A stretch of 37,496 bases of DNA from Chloroflexota bacterium (GCA_019873735.1 JAIOAQ010000029.1:1-37496), one strand, 5' to 3'; shown: positions 16,045 to 23,181, counted from the first letter of the stretch. A program made the numbers and translations. The notes: a model not told the origin generated them from the sequence alone.

Positions 16045-17531
16045 ATTTCTTGCAGAAATAAGCGCGCCTGGATCAGCCTCTCGCGTTCCACCTTCCCCGT
16101 TTTCTCCCAGTGATCCAGCAACTGGGTGATGGTCAGGGCGGCGTGGAGGGTGTAGCCGGCCTCGGCCAGGGCTTCTTTCGCGCCGGACTGGCGGTCAATC
16201 AGCACGACCACGTCGCGCACCTTCAGCCCGGCGGCGGTCAATTTTTCGATGGCTTCGAACTTCGAGCCGCCGGTGGTGGCGAGGTCGTCAATCACGACGA
16301 CTGTCTCGCCGGGGTGATATTCGCCCTCGATCTCGGCCTTCGTGCCGTAATCCTTGGCTTCTTTGCGCGGGTAAATCATGGGGTAGTTGCCTTGCAGGGC
16401 GATGGCGGTGGCGATGGGGATGGCGGCGTATGGCAAGCCAGCGATGCGGTCGAAGGTCAATTTTTCCAGGATGGGCAGGTAGGCCGCGCCGATCTTTTCG
16501 AGCAGTTTCGGGTACGTGATGATCTGGCGCAGGTCAATGTAGATGGGCGATTTCAGCCCCGATTTGAGGGTGAACTCGCCGAATTTGATGCAGCCGGCAG
16601 CGAGGAGATCATCGGCGAGGATGGTTAATGGATTATGGTTAATGAGGGGTGTCGCCCGTTTTCCGTGAACCATTAACGATGAAACAATCTCCGCCATCTC
16701 ATCCCGCAACTTCGCCGCTTCCAACCTCGGCTTCTCGGACCGGGATATGCTTCTAGAAACGTTGATGAGCACACCCTTCCCGTCCGCCCGCAGCCCGGAC
16801 CGGAGGGCTGTCTCCAAATCCCCGCCCTGGGCGCCCACCCCCGGGACGAGGAACCACAGGTCGGGCGCGGCGGCCCGGACGCGGGCGAGGGCCTCGGGCT
16901 GGGTCGCCCCGACGACGAGGCCGATGTTGTCGCCGGTGTTCCAGGTTTGGGCGAGGCGGGCAACATACTCGTAGAGGGGCATGGACGGTGGACCGTCGAC
17001 CGTGGACGGTGGACGGTCTACGGTCAACTGTCTACGGTCTATGGTGAGATCTTGCAGATCGCCTGCCCCCGGATTACTCGTCTTGCACAGCAGGAAGACG
17101 CCTTTCTCTTTGTAGGCCAGGAACGGCTCGATGGAATCCCTGCCGAGGTACGGGTTGAGGGTGATGGCATGGGCGCCGAGATGCTCAAAGGCCGAGGCGG
17201 CGTAGGCTTCGGCGGTGGAGGCGATGTCGCCGCGCTTGGCGTCGAGGATGACCGGGATTGGCGACCCCAGCCGGGTGGATTCTTCGGCCACGGCGGCGAT
17301 GACCTCCTTGAGGGCAGCCCAGCCGTCGGGTCCGTAGCGCTCGAAGAAGGCGGCGTTGGGCTTGAACGCGGCGGCGTAGGGAGCGGTCTGTTTAACGAGA
17401 TGCAGGCAAAAGGTCCGCGCCGCCGCGGCGGTGGGGGCCGGGAGATCGGACGGGTGCGGGTCGAGGCCCACGCAGAGGAGCGAGGAGCAGTCGTCCACGC
17501 GTTTGGCGAGGAAGGTGAAGAAGGTTTCCAT
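16029..17531 (-). CDS. pyrFE: Bifunctional orotidine 5'-phosphate decarboxylase / orotate phosphoribosyltransferase
   Basis: 500 aa fusion performing the last two steps of UMP synthesis, with PyrF first. PyrF is the subfamily 2 type: FKPNAAFFERYG, the catalytic DAKRGDIASTA and LVPGVGAQGGD. PyrE follows from about residue 305: CIKFGEFTLKSGLKSPIYID and the PRPP loop VVVIDDLATTGGS. Two repeat elements are translated in frame: a TVDRPPSTVDGPPS loop in PyrF (16982-17045) and the PyrF-PyrE linker (16621-16679). The start at 17531 (METFFTFLAKR) is where homology begins; upstream codons lie in the repeat at 17541-17643 and in pyrB. No clear ribosome site is seen. Downstream of pyrB on the same strand. 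Confidence 0.95.
   Translation of the reverse strand: METFFTFLAKRVDDCSSLLCVGLDPHPSDLPAPTAAAARTFCLHLVKQTAPYAAAFKPNAAFFERYGPDGWAALKEVIAAVAEESTRLGSPIPVILDAKRGDIASTAEAYAASAFEHLGAHAITLNPYLGRDSIEPFLAYKEKGVFLLCKTSNPGAGDLQDLTIDRRQLTVDRPPSTVDGPPSMPLYEYVARLAQTWNTGDNIGLVVGATQPEALARVRAAAPDLWFLVPGVGAQGGDLETALRSGLRADGKGVLINVSRSISRSEKPRLEAAKLRDEMAEIVSSLMVHGKRATPLINHNPLTILADDLLAAGCIKFGEFTLKSGLKSPIYIDLRQIITYPKLLEKIGAAYLPILEKLTFDRIAGLPYAAIPIATAIALQGNYPMIYPRKEAKDYGTKAEIEGEYHPGETVVVIDDLATTGGSKFEAIEKLTAAGLKVRDVVVLIDRQSGAKEALAEAGYTLHAALTITQLLDHWEKTGKVERERLIQARLFLQEMKNRN
16621..16679. repeat. GGTTAATGG-type repeat forming the PyrF-PyrE linker
   Basis: GGTTAATGG and ATGGTTAATGAGG on one side, GTGAACCATTAACG in inverse orientation on the other. 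Translated as MVHGKRATPLINHNPLTI between the two enzymes. Confidence 0.75.
16982..17045. repeat. In-frame GACGGTGGACC tandem repeat inside pyrF
   Basis: Tandem words GGACGGTGGACCGTCGACC, GTGGACGGTGGACGG and GTCTACGGTC. The same word family as in glyQS, 14 kb away. It sits in a loop between GDLQDL and PLYEYVARLAQ. Confidence 0.85.
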
Positions 17532-17540
17532 GGGGCAGAA

Positions 17541-17643
17541 AGGTATACAGGTAGCCAGGTATACAGGTACACTGGTAACAGGTACACAAGTGGATAGGTG
17601 GCCATATGGCCATGTGTACCTGTGTACTTGTGTACTTGTTACT
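17541..17643. repeat. Large GGTACACAGG tandem-word cruciform between pyrFE and pyrB
   Basis: The outer 17-bp arms (17575-17591 and 17626-17642) pair at 16 of 17 positions. Further GGTATACAGG words extend the left arm to 17541. The centre holds a 14-bp palindrome, TGGCCATATGGCCA (17599-17612). It fills nearly the whole pyrB-pyrFE spacer. Confidence 0.88.
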
Positions 17644-17655
17644 TTATGTCCGCTT

Positions 17656-18636
17656 CTACGCCTTGCCCAGCACCATCGCCAGCAGCGCCATGCGGACGTA
17701 GAGGCCGTACTCCATCTGGCGGAAGTAGGCGGCGCGGGGGTCGCGGTCGAAGGCCGGGTCAATCTCACCGACGCGCGGCAGGGGGTGCATGACGATCATG
17801 CGTTCTTTGGCGGCTTTCATCACCTCGGAATTGATGACGTAGGCGCCCTTGACCGACTCGTAAGCGGCCTCGTCGGCGAAGCGCTCTTTCTGGACGCGGG
17901 TGACGTAGAGAACGTCGGTTTCGGGCAGGCAGGGGTCGAGGGTGGTGTATTCGTGTTGTTCGATGCCTTTTTGCTTGAGTTCGTCAATCAGTTCGGCGGG
18001 CATGCGCAGGATGTCGGGCGAGACGTAGTTGATTTTGACCTTGTAGAGCGAGAGAAGCCGCGCCAGGGAGTGGACGGTGCGGCCGTGCTTCAGGTCGCCG
18101 AGCAGGGTGACGGTCAGGCCGTCAATGTGGCCGATTTCCTCGCGGATGGTGAAGGCGTCGAGCAGGGCCTGGGTGGGGTGTTCGCCGATGCCGTCGCCGG
18201 CGTTGATGACCGGTTTGGAGGCCGCCTCGGCCGCGATGGCCGCCGACCCGACCTCGGGGTGGCGCAGGACGATGACGTCGGCGTAGCATTCCAGGGTGCG
18301 GACGGTGTCGGGCAGCGATTCGCCTTTGGCGACAGAGGAGTAGCGCACTTCGTTGATGGGGATGACCGAGCCGCCGAGCCGTTCCATCGCCGCGGTGAAA
18401 CTGGACGAGGTGCGGGTGGAGGGTTCGTAGAACAGGTTGGCGAGAATCTTGCCCTTGAGCAGGTCGAAGGTGCCGATGTGATCCACCATGTCATGCATTT
18501 CGTGGGCGACGGCGAAAACGTACTCGAGGGCTTCGCGGTCGAATTGTTTGACCGAGAGGATGTCCTTGCCATACCAGGGCGCGTTCTTGTGGTCGCCGAG
18601 GGGCAGGTGGGTGCGGTTGTGTTTGTTGATGGTCAT
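17656..18636 (-). CDS. pyrB: Aspartate carbamoyltransferase catalytic chain
   Basis: 326 aa. Condenses carbamoyl phosphate and aspartate, the first committed step of pyrimidine synthesis. The carbamoyl-phosphate loop [12 protein letters not shown] is intact. [49 protein letters not shown] and [10 protein letters not shown] are all conserved ATCase motifs. The start at 18636 ([12 protein letters not shown]) has AAAGGAG about 7 nt upstream; the longer frame back to 18900 runs through a repeat and the TA operon. No pyrI regulatory chain is present nearby. pyrFE follows after a 124-bp spacer containing a cruciform repeat. Confidence 0.97.
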   Translation of the reverse strand: MTINKHNRTHLPLGDHKNAPWYGKDILSVKQFDREALEYVFAVAHEMHDMVDHIGTFDLLKGKILANLFYEPSTRTSSSFTAAMERLGGSVIPINEVRYSSVAKGESLPDTVRTLECYADVIVLRHPEVGSAAIAAEAASKPVINAGDGIGEHPTQALLDAFTIREEIGHIDGLTVTLLGDLKHGRTVHSLARLLSLYKVKINYVSPDILRMPAELIDELKQKGIEQHEYTTLDPCLPETDVLYVTRVQKERFADEAAYESVKGAYVINSEVMKAAKERMIVMHPLPRVGEIDPAFDRDPRAAYFRQMEYGLYVRMALLAMVLGKA

Positions 18637-18649
18637 GGAAAACTCCTTT

Positions 18650-18700
18650 GGATTGAGGATTGAGGATTGGTGATTGGTGATTGAGGATTGGTGATTAGTG
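18650..18700. repeat. GATTGGTGATTGAGGATT tandem repeat upstream of pyrB
   Basis: About six 7-8 bp words (TTGAGGATTGAGGATTGGTG, then ATTGGTGATTGAGGATTGG). It lies between the divergent pyrB and toxin-antitoxin promoters. No inverse arm is evident here. Confidence 0.85.
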
Positions 18701-18729
18701 TTGCCAAAAGGCACACAAAAGGCTATAAT
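18701..18729 (+). promoter_or_regulatory. Promoter of the toxin-antitoxin operon; leaderless mRNA predicted
   Basis: TTGCCA (18701-18706), 17-bp spacer, TATAAT (18724-18729). The GTG start codon at 18736 is 7 nt beyond the -10, which is where transcription should begin. There is no ribosome site. Confidence 0.75.
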
Positions 18730-18735
18730 TTGAGC

Positions 18736-19017
18736 GTGAAAACCTTTTCGTGGAACGAGGAAAAGAATGCCCTGTCTCTCGCCGAGAGACAGGTCTCTTT
18801 TGAAGAGATTGTCTTTTATATCGAGAGAGGCTTCCTGCTGGACGTGCTGGAACATCCCAACCAGAAAAAGTACCAGGGGCAAAAGATATTCGTGGTGCAA
18901 GTGGAAAATTATGTCTATCTGGTGCCATTTGTCGAAACCGAAAGCGAAATTTTCTTGAAGACGATCATTCCAAGCCGCAAAGCGACCCGCAAGTACTTGA
19001 AAGGATCTGAAAAATGA
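18736..19017 (+). CDS. BrnT-like toxin of a type II toxin-antitoxin pair
   Basis: 93 aa with a GTG start. The N-terminus [25 protein letters not shown] matches the BrnT pattern (FxWDxxKNxxNLxKHGVSFEEA). The C-terminus [16 protein letters not shown] matches its RIISARKATRxE end. BrnT proteins are RelE-fold RNases that inhibit translation; that activity is inferred. The central strand region ([20 protein letters not shown]) is more diverged than usual. It overlaps the antitoxin gene by 4 bp (ATGA), so the toxin comes first, as in BrnTA. The operon lies between pyrC and pyrB on the opposite strand, suggesting insertion into a pyr cluster. In-frame codons upstream to 18688 lie in the promoter and are excluded. 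Confidence 0.75.
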   Translation: MKTFSWNEEKNALSLAERQVSFEEIVFYIERGFLLDVLEHPNQKKYQGQKIFVVQVENYVYLVPFVETESEIFLKTIIPSRKATRKYLKGSEK

Positions 19018-19289
19018 GCGACCTGAAACTCCAACCGGACGAACTCGAACTGCTGGCCTCCTACGAAAATGAGGAATGGCAGTCGGTGCAAAATATCAGA
19101 GAGCAGGCGGCGCAATATCAGGCGTATGCGCGGGCGACGTTTCGCAAAGACCGGCGCGTCAACATTCGCATTTCTGAGCGAGACCTGCTTGCCCTGCAGC
19201 GACGCGCCTTGCGCGAGGGCATTCCCTACCAGACCTTGATTTCCAGCATCCTGCATAAATACGTCACCGGCGCATTGATCGAGAAATAA
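19014..19289 (+). CDS. Ribbon-helix-helix (CopG/BrnA-like) antitoxin
   Basis: 91 aa. The N-terminal ~45 residues are charged and probably form the toxin-binding part ([20 protein letters not shown]). The C-terminal RHH DNA-binding domain is [20 protein letters not shown] followed by [18 protein letters not shown], the strand plus two helices of CopG/Arc-type antitoxins. It should neutralise the upstream toxin and repress the shared promoter. ATG overlaps the toxin stop codon (ATGA), indicating translational coupling. A terminator follows at 19310. The pairing is confident. Confidence 0.85.
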   Translation: MSDLKLQPDELELLASYENEEWQSVQNIREQAAQYQAYARATFRKDRRVNIRISERDLLALQRRALREGIPYQTLISSILHKYVTGALIEK

Positions 19290-19309
19290 ACTCACCTTTT
19301 GACGCTTCA

Positions 19310-19339
19310 GGAGCACAGGACAAACGCTGTGCTCTTTTA
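19310..19339 (+). terminator. Terminator of the toxin-antitoxin operon
   Basis: Stem GAGCACAG (19311-19318) / CTGTGCTC (19327-19334) with an 8-nt loop followed by TTTT. It abuts the convergent pyrC stop codon at 19337. Confidence 0.8.
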
Positions 19340-20434
19340 TTTTTGGCGGACGTTCTGGCCATATCCCGGCTCGACCAGCACCTTGCCATCTTTGAAGGCT
19401 TCGCGTCCGCGCAGGACGACCCGGGTGACGCGACCCTTGACCTGCCAGCCCTCGAAGGGCGTCCAGCCGCACTTCGAGCGCAGGTCGGCGGCGCGGATTT
19501 CCCAGCGGGCGTTTTCGTCTATCTCGATCCAGGTTTCGGGCTGTTCGGGCAGGGAGAAAATCTTGCGCGGGTTGGTGACAGATTTTTCGATGAGTTGGTT
19601 AATGGTTAATCGTTTCTCGTCAATGGCAGTCAGCATGAGAGGAAGGAGAGTCTCCAGTCCCGGAAAGCCTGGCGGAGGATTCTCGCCGTCCTTCTCGGCC
19701 AGGGTGTGGGGGGCGTGGTCGGTGGCGAAGCAGTCAATGACCTCGAGGTTGGCCCACAGCGCCTCCACGTCTTCCCGGCTGGCGATGCGCGGGCGGACGG
19801 AGAATCGGCCCTCACCCTCCTCCCCTATCCCGATGGCAGAGGGGTGCAGGGGTGAGGGAACAATATCATCCCTGGTCAGGAACAGATGATGGGGGGTCAC
19901 TTCGCAGGTGACGCGCAGGCCGCGCTCTTTGGCGGCGCGGATGAGCAGGATTTCTTCTTTGAGCGAAACGTGGGCGATGTGAACCGGCCGGTCGTAGATG
20001 GCCGCCAGCAGGATGACCGCCGCCATGCTGCGGCTTTCGGAATGGGCGACGATGGGCAGGTTGCGCGGCCAGGTCTGAAAGTGCTGCTGCCAGAGGGTCA
20101 TGTCGTCCAGGCGCAATTCGCCGAAGGTGGAGTCGAGGTACATTTTCAGCCCGGCGGCCTGAGGGAGCAGCGCCTGGTGCCTGTCCCAGTCGGCGTTGCT
20201 CGGGCCGGCGCCGAGGAATTGGGCGTAGTCGCAGCGGGCTTTGGCTTTGGCCGCGCCCAGCGCCAGGTCGAGGGTGGCGGCATCGAAGATGGGCGGTTTG
20301 GTGTTGGGCATCGCCAGGATGGTCGTCACGCCGCCGGCGAGGGCGGCCTGGGTAGCGGTATCCCAGTCTTCCTTGTGGGTCTGACCGGGCTCGCGCACGT
20401 GGACATGGGGGTCAATCAGGGCGGGGAGTCTCAT
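19337..20434 (-). CDS. pyrC: Dihydroorotase (CAD-like type)
   Basis: 365 aa. Cyclises carbamoyl aspartate to dihydroorotate. Metal ligands appear as DPHVHVREPGQTHKED, the carbamylated-lysine region LKMYLDSTFG, AHSES, VTPHHLFLT and ATDHAPHT. The sequence resembles the dihydroorotase domain of CAD (LAGGVTTILAMPNTKPP, FLGAGPSNA) more than the long type I bacterial form. The start at 20434 (MRLPALIDPHVHV) is where homology begins; there is no clear ribosome site, and a TCTGATAG repeat lies directly upstream. A leader with a U-rich ORF and an intrinsic terminator precedes the gene. pyrB and pyrFE lie downstream on the same strand, beyond the inserted TA operon. Confidence 0.95.
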   Translation of the reverse strand: MRLPALIDPHVHVREPGQTHKEDWDTATQAALAGGVTTILAMPNTKPPIFDAATLDLALGAAKAKARCDYAQFLGAGPSNADWDRHQALLPQAAGLKMYLDSTFGELRLDDMTLWQQHFQTWPRNLPIVAHSESRSMAAVILLAAIYDRPVHIAHVSLKEEILLIRAAKERGLRVTCEVTPHHLFLTRDDIVPSPLHPSAIGIGEEGEGRFSVRPRIASREDVEALWANLEVIDCFATDHAPHTLAEKDGENPPPGFPGLETLLPLMLTAIDEKRLTINQLIEKSVTNPRKIFSLPEQPETWIEIDENARWEIRAADLRSKCGWTPFEGWQVKGRVTRVVLRGREAFKDGKVLVEPGYGQNVRQK

Positions 20435-20437
20435 AAG

Positions 20438-20470
20438 TAGTCTGGGAGTCTGATAGTCTGATAGTCGGAG
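20438..20470. repeat. AGTCTGATAGTC tandem repeat in the pyrC leader
   Basis: Words GTCTGGGA, GTCTGATA, GTCTGATA and GTCGGAG in tandem, lying between the pyrC leader terminator and the pyrC start codon. Confidence 0.8.
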
Positions 20471-20482
20471 GCCGTAAACAGG

Positions 20483-20508
20483 CAAAAAAAAGAGCCGATA
20501 ACGGCTCT
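20483..20508 (-). terminator. Intrinsic terminator (attenuator) in the pyrC leader
   Basis: On the minus strand AGAGCCG-TTAT-CGGCTCT is followed by at least seven T. It lies about 75 nt downstream of the predicted start of transcription and about 50 nt before pyrC, so it must be read through for pyrC expression. Confidence 0.85.
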
Positions 20509-20580
20509 CTAGCGGGCAAACGGGAAAACAAAATCAACCGGCTCAGAAAGGAAATCTCGCGTTTGGAGGAATGTGACCAT
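20509..20580 (-). CDS. Candidate 23-aa U-rich leader peptide of pyrC
   Basis: ATG at 20580, TAG at 20511-20509. Its last ten codons are U-rich: GAU UUU GUU UUC CCG UUU GCC CGC precede the stop. The stop codon ends directly at the base of the attenuator hairpin, so a ribosome that follows RNA polymerase closely would block hairpin formation. The peptide starts MVTFLQTRD and ends FVFPFAR. It begins only about 4 nt after the predicted transcription start and has no ribosome site, so it would be translated leaderlessly. No homology was recognised. The arrangement is what supports it: UTP-sensing attenuation of the enterobacterial pyrBI kind. Confidence 0.55.
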   Translation of the reverse strand: MVTFLQTRDFLSEPVDFVFPFAR

Positions 20581-20590
20581 ATCGGGCGGA

Positions 20591-20618
20591 ATTATAGGCG
20601 GGGCGGGGGATTTGTCAA
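20591..20618 (-). promoter_or_regulatory. Strong promoter of pyrC
   Basis: On the minus strand perfect TTGACA (20618-20613), 16-bp spacer, perfect TATAAT (20596-20591). It is the best sigma-70-type match in the window. Confidence 0.85.
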
Positions 20619-20754
20619 GGGTGGGCGGCCTATCAAAATAAAACGTTACCGGCGGAACAATGGCAGGAATTGACCATCGTTGGTAAGGTTTTCATTGGGC
20701 TTGACACGTGACAAATTGCGAGCGTCCCTCAGCAGGCAACAACAAACATTGCGG

Positions 20755-20760
20755 TATAAT
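20755..20760 (+). promoter_or_regulatory. Sortase promoter -10 box, near-leaderless start
   Basis: TATAAT ends 9 nt before the ATG at 20770. No ribosome site. No good -35 at standard spacing. The bases between this and the pyrC promoter (20619-20754) show nothing else. Confidence 0.55.
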
Positions 20761-20769
20761 CCCCCTGCA

Positions 20770-21681
20770 ATGCCCAGAAAACGGACGCCCGAAGACTTAA
20801 GCGTGGATGAACTACGCCGCCTGTTGGTGGAAAAGCGCCGCCGCCTGCGCAGCGACCGCCTCGACCATTTCCGCCGTACCGGCCGGGTGGTGATGTTGGC
20901 GCCCGACCTGCCCCCCGCGGCATTGGAAGGTTTGCGCGTTGGCCCGGTGATAGACACACCAGAAGACGAATCCCCCCAGGCGCCCGTCGCCCCGCGCCGC
21001 CGCTGGGTGGACCGTCTGCTGCTGGGCATTGAGATTTTGGCAGTGATTGGACTGGTTTTCATCCTGTTCAACGGGCTGGGCATTTTACGTGACCTGAATC
21101 GCGAGGTAGCCGCAGCACTGGCACAAGAAACGGTTACCCCCACACCGCTGGTAACAGCCGTTGTCCTGCCTTCGGGACATACGCCCCCCGATGCCAGCGG
21201 GAATACACGCCCGAACGAGGCTGAAATCCCGGAGCATTTGCGCCCAATTGTCCAGTCCATTGCCAATTTGCCGGTGCCCACTCCTGGCCTCGAAACAGCC
21301 ATCCGTATCCGCATCCCGGCCATCAACGTGGATGCCCCCATTGTGCAAGGCGACGGTTGGGAACAGTTGAAGAAAGGTGTTGGGCAGCATATTGGTTCTG
21401 CCAATCCTGGTCAGCGCGGCAATGTGGTGCTTTCAGCGCACAATGACATCTTTGGTGAAATCTTTCGTTACCTCGACCGTCTGCAGCCTGGAGATCAGGT
21501 CATCCTGTACTCCCAGCAAAAGCAGTACGTTTACATCGTCACCCGCACCGAAATCGTTGAACCGACTCGTGTTGATGTGATGGCCTCGACCGGTGAACCG
21601 ACCGTCACTTTAATTTCCTGCTATCCGTATCTGGTGGATAACCAACGCATTGTGGTATTTGCCAAACTTCAAAACCCTTAG
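20770..21681 (+). CDS. Sortase (class D/E-like)
   Basis: 303 aa transpeptidase that cleaves sorting signals and attaches proteins to the cell surface. The cytoplasmic N-terminus (~80 residues) is highly basic and coil-like (ELRRLLVEKRRRLRSDRLD). One transmembrane helix (~83-105) is followed by a Thr/Pro-rich spacer and the sortase barrel from ~175. Catalytic residues are visible: His224 (SAHND), Cys284 (LISCYP) and Arg293 (NQRIVV). The long cytoplasmic N-terminus is unusual for a sortase. No LPXTG-like substrate was recognised in this window. TATAAT lies 9 nt before the start codon. The small membrane protein gene at 21690 follows after 8 bp. Confidence 0.92.
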   Translation: MPRKRTPEDLSVDELRRLLVEKRRRLRSDRLDHFRRTGRVVMLAPDLPPAALEGLRVGPVIDTPEDESPQAPVAPRRRWVDRLLLGIEILAVIGLVFILFNGLGILRDLNREVAAALAQETVTPTPLVTAVVLPSGHTPPDASGNTRPNEAEIPEHLRPIVQSIANLPVPTPGLETAIRIRIPAINVDAPIVQGDGWEQLKKGVGQHIGSANPGQRGNVVLSAHNDIFGEIFRYLDRLQPGDQVILYSQQKQYVYIVTRTEIVEPTRVDVMASTGEPTVTLISCYPYLVDNQRIVVFAKLQNP

Positions 21682-21689
21682 GAGAACTT

Positions 21690-21905
21690 ATGAGCAAGAA
21701 ATCCAAACGTCAAGTAAAACGAACGCCGACTGTCGCGCCTGTAACGCCGGCGGTCACGCCACATAGCACATCTGATATCACTCAAGATTACAGCCATGTG
21801 AAACGTGATCTGCGTCGAATTGGCCTGCTGGCCGGCATATTCTTTATCATTCTCATTGTAATCTCCATCTTCCAGAATCAGTTGCTGGCTTTGTTTGTCA
21901 AGTAA
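21690..21905 (+). CDS. Small single-pass membrane protein
   Basis: 71 aa. A basic, Thr/Pro-rich N-terminal half (SKKSKRQVKRTPTVAPVTPA) is followed by DYSHVKRDLRRIGLLAG and one transmembrane helix (~48-67, FFIILIVISIFQNQLLALF). GGAG precedes the ATG by about 7 nt, and the gene starts 8 bp after the sortase stop, so the two are co-transcribed. No family or activity is recognised. A hairpin (CAAGGCGG 21913-21920 / CCGCCTTG 21928-21935) follows directly and may terminate the transcript, although its T tail is weak. Confidence 0.75.
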   Translation: MSKKSKRQVKRTPTVAPVTPAVTPHSTSDITQDYSHVKRDLRRIGLLAGIFFIILIVISIFQNQLLALFVK

Positions 21906-21948
21906 TGAGCGGCAAGGCGGCCATTGACCGCCTTGTCCTGTTCCATTC

Positions 21949-23181
21949 ATGACCAAAACCGCACTGCTAACCCTCGACCGGCCGGCTTATGGCGGAACGG
22001 CGCTGGGCCGCTTGGAAGACGGCCGCGCCGTTTTTGTCCCTTTTGCTCTCCCCGGCGAACGCGTGCGCGTCCGGCTTGTAGATGAGAGACGCGGCTTTGT
22101 TCATGCTGAACTGCTCGAGGTGTTAGAAGCGGCGTCGGCGCGTATTGCGCCCAAATGCCCGCATTTTGGCCTCTGTGGCGGTTGCCATTACCAGCACCTG
22201 CTTTATTCGGAACAATGCCAGGTGAAAACCCACATTCTGCGCGACCAGTTGGAGCGCATTGGAAAAATAGAGGCGCCGCCGGTACAGCCCATCGTCCCTG
22301 CGCCTCAAGCCTGGAATTATCGCAACCGAATCCAGTTTCACCTGACGCCGGAGGGACGCTTGGGTTTCCAGTCAGCCGGCGGGACGCAAGTTGTACCGAT
22401 TGATGAATGCCATTTGCCCGAGACAGCGCTCAATGCTTTGTGGCCGCACCTGGAATTTGAAGCCGGTGCGCCCTTCACACGTGTTTCCATCCTGAGCGGT
22501 TCGGGCGGGGACCTGATGCTGATTCTCGAATCTGAAACGGCTCATCCCCCAAGTGTAGAACTGGAGGCCGGCATCTCGGTTGTCCATCTGTTTGACGGAG
22601 ATGCCCTTGTGCTGGCCGGCAGTGAGCACCTGACCATGGAAATTCTCGGGCGGCCGTTTCGTCTCTCGGCAGGCTCTTTCTTCCAGGTCAACACGAGCAT
22701 GGCAGAAGAGATGGTGCGGCATGTGGAATCGCTCCTGCCGCAGCGAATGGAAACTCTTTTGGATGTCTATTGTGGGGTGGGTTTGTTCAGCGCCTTTCTG
22801 GCACCGCGCTGTCAGCGGCTGATTGGCATTGAGGTTTCCCCCTCGGCCTGCGAAGATTTCGTCGTCAACCTGGATGCCTTTGACCATGTAGAACTTTATG
22901 AGGCCCCGGCAGAAATCTGCCTGCCTGTTCTGGCAGAGCAAATTACCGGGCCTGTCTGCGTCATCCTTGACCCGCCCCGCGCCGGGCTTGAGAAAAAGGT
23001 GCTGGATGCGTTGCAGGTTCTCGGTCCGGAGCGAATCGTCTATGTCTCATGTGACCCCTCTACGCTGGCGCGTGATGCGCGTCGTCTGATTGCCGGGGGA
23101 TATCACCTGAAACAGGTAACGCCCTTTGACCTGTTCCCCCAAACCTATCACATCGAATCCATTAGCCTGTTCGAAAAATAG
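21949..23181 (+). CDS. RNA (uracil-5-)-methyltransferase, RlmD/TrmA family
   Basis: 410 aa. SAM-dependent m5U methyltransferase acting on 23S rRNA or tRNA. An N-terminal TRAM domain (PAYGGTALGRLEDGRAVFVP) is followed by the Fe-S cluster cysteines C70, C76 and C79 (CPHFGLCGGC), with a fourth candidate in IDECHLPE. The catalytic domain has the SAM motif LLDVYCGVGLFSAFLA, the motif ILDPPRAGL and the nucleophile in YVSCDPSTLARD. ESISLFEK is a typical C-terminus. The Fe-S cluster favours RlmD/RumA-like enzymes over TrmA, but the exact target base cannot be read. The ATG at 21949 lacks a visible ribosome site. Confidence 0.93.
   Translation: MTKTALLTLDRPAYGGTALGRLEDGRAVFVPFALPGERVRVRLVDERRGFVHAELLEVLEAASARIAPKCPHFGLCGGCHYQHLLYSEQCQVKTHILRDQLERIGKIEAPPVQPIVPAPQAWNYRNRIQFHLTPEGRLGFQSAGGTQVVPIDECHLPETALNALWPHLEFEAGAPFTRVSILSGSGGDLMLILESETAHPPSVELEAGISVVHLFDGDALVLAGSEHLTMEILGRPFRLSAGSFFQVNTSMAEEMVRHVESLLPQRMETLLDVYCGVGLFSAFLAPRCQRLIGIEVSPSACEDFVVNLDAFDHVELYEAPAEICLPVLAEQITGPVCVILDPPRAGLEKKVLDALQVLGPERIVYVSCDPSTLARDARRLIAGGYHLKQVTPFDLFPQTYHIESISLFEK

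Noticed and set aside
17431-18663. 410-aa plus-strand open frame across pyrFE and pyrB
   Set aside because: Antisense to two conserved enzymes, runs through the cruciform repeat, and shows no recognisable motif.
19595-19613. GGTTAATGGTTAATCG inside pyrC
   Set aside because: Two words only; the encoded RLTINQLI looks like normal protein sequence.
20434-20620. PyrR-binding attenuator for pyrC
   Set aside because: The conserved PyrR-binding RNA motif was not found; the leader ORF with U-rich codons fits a ribosome-coupled model better.
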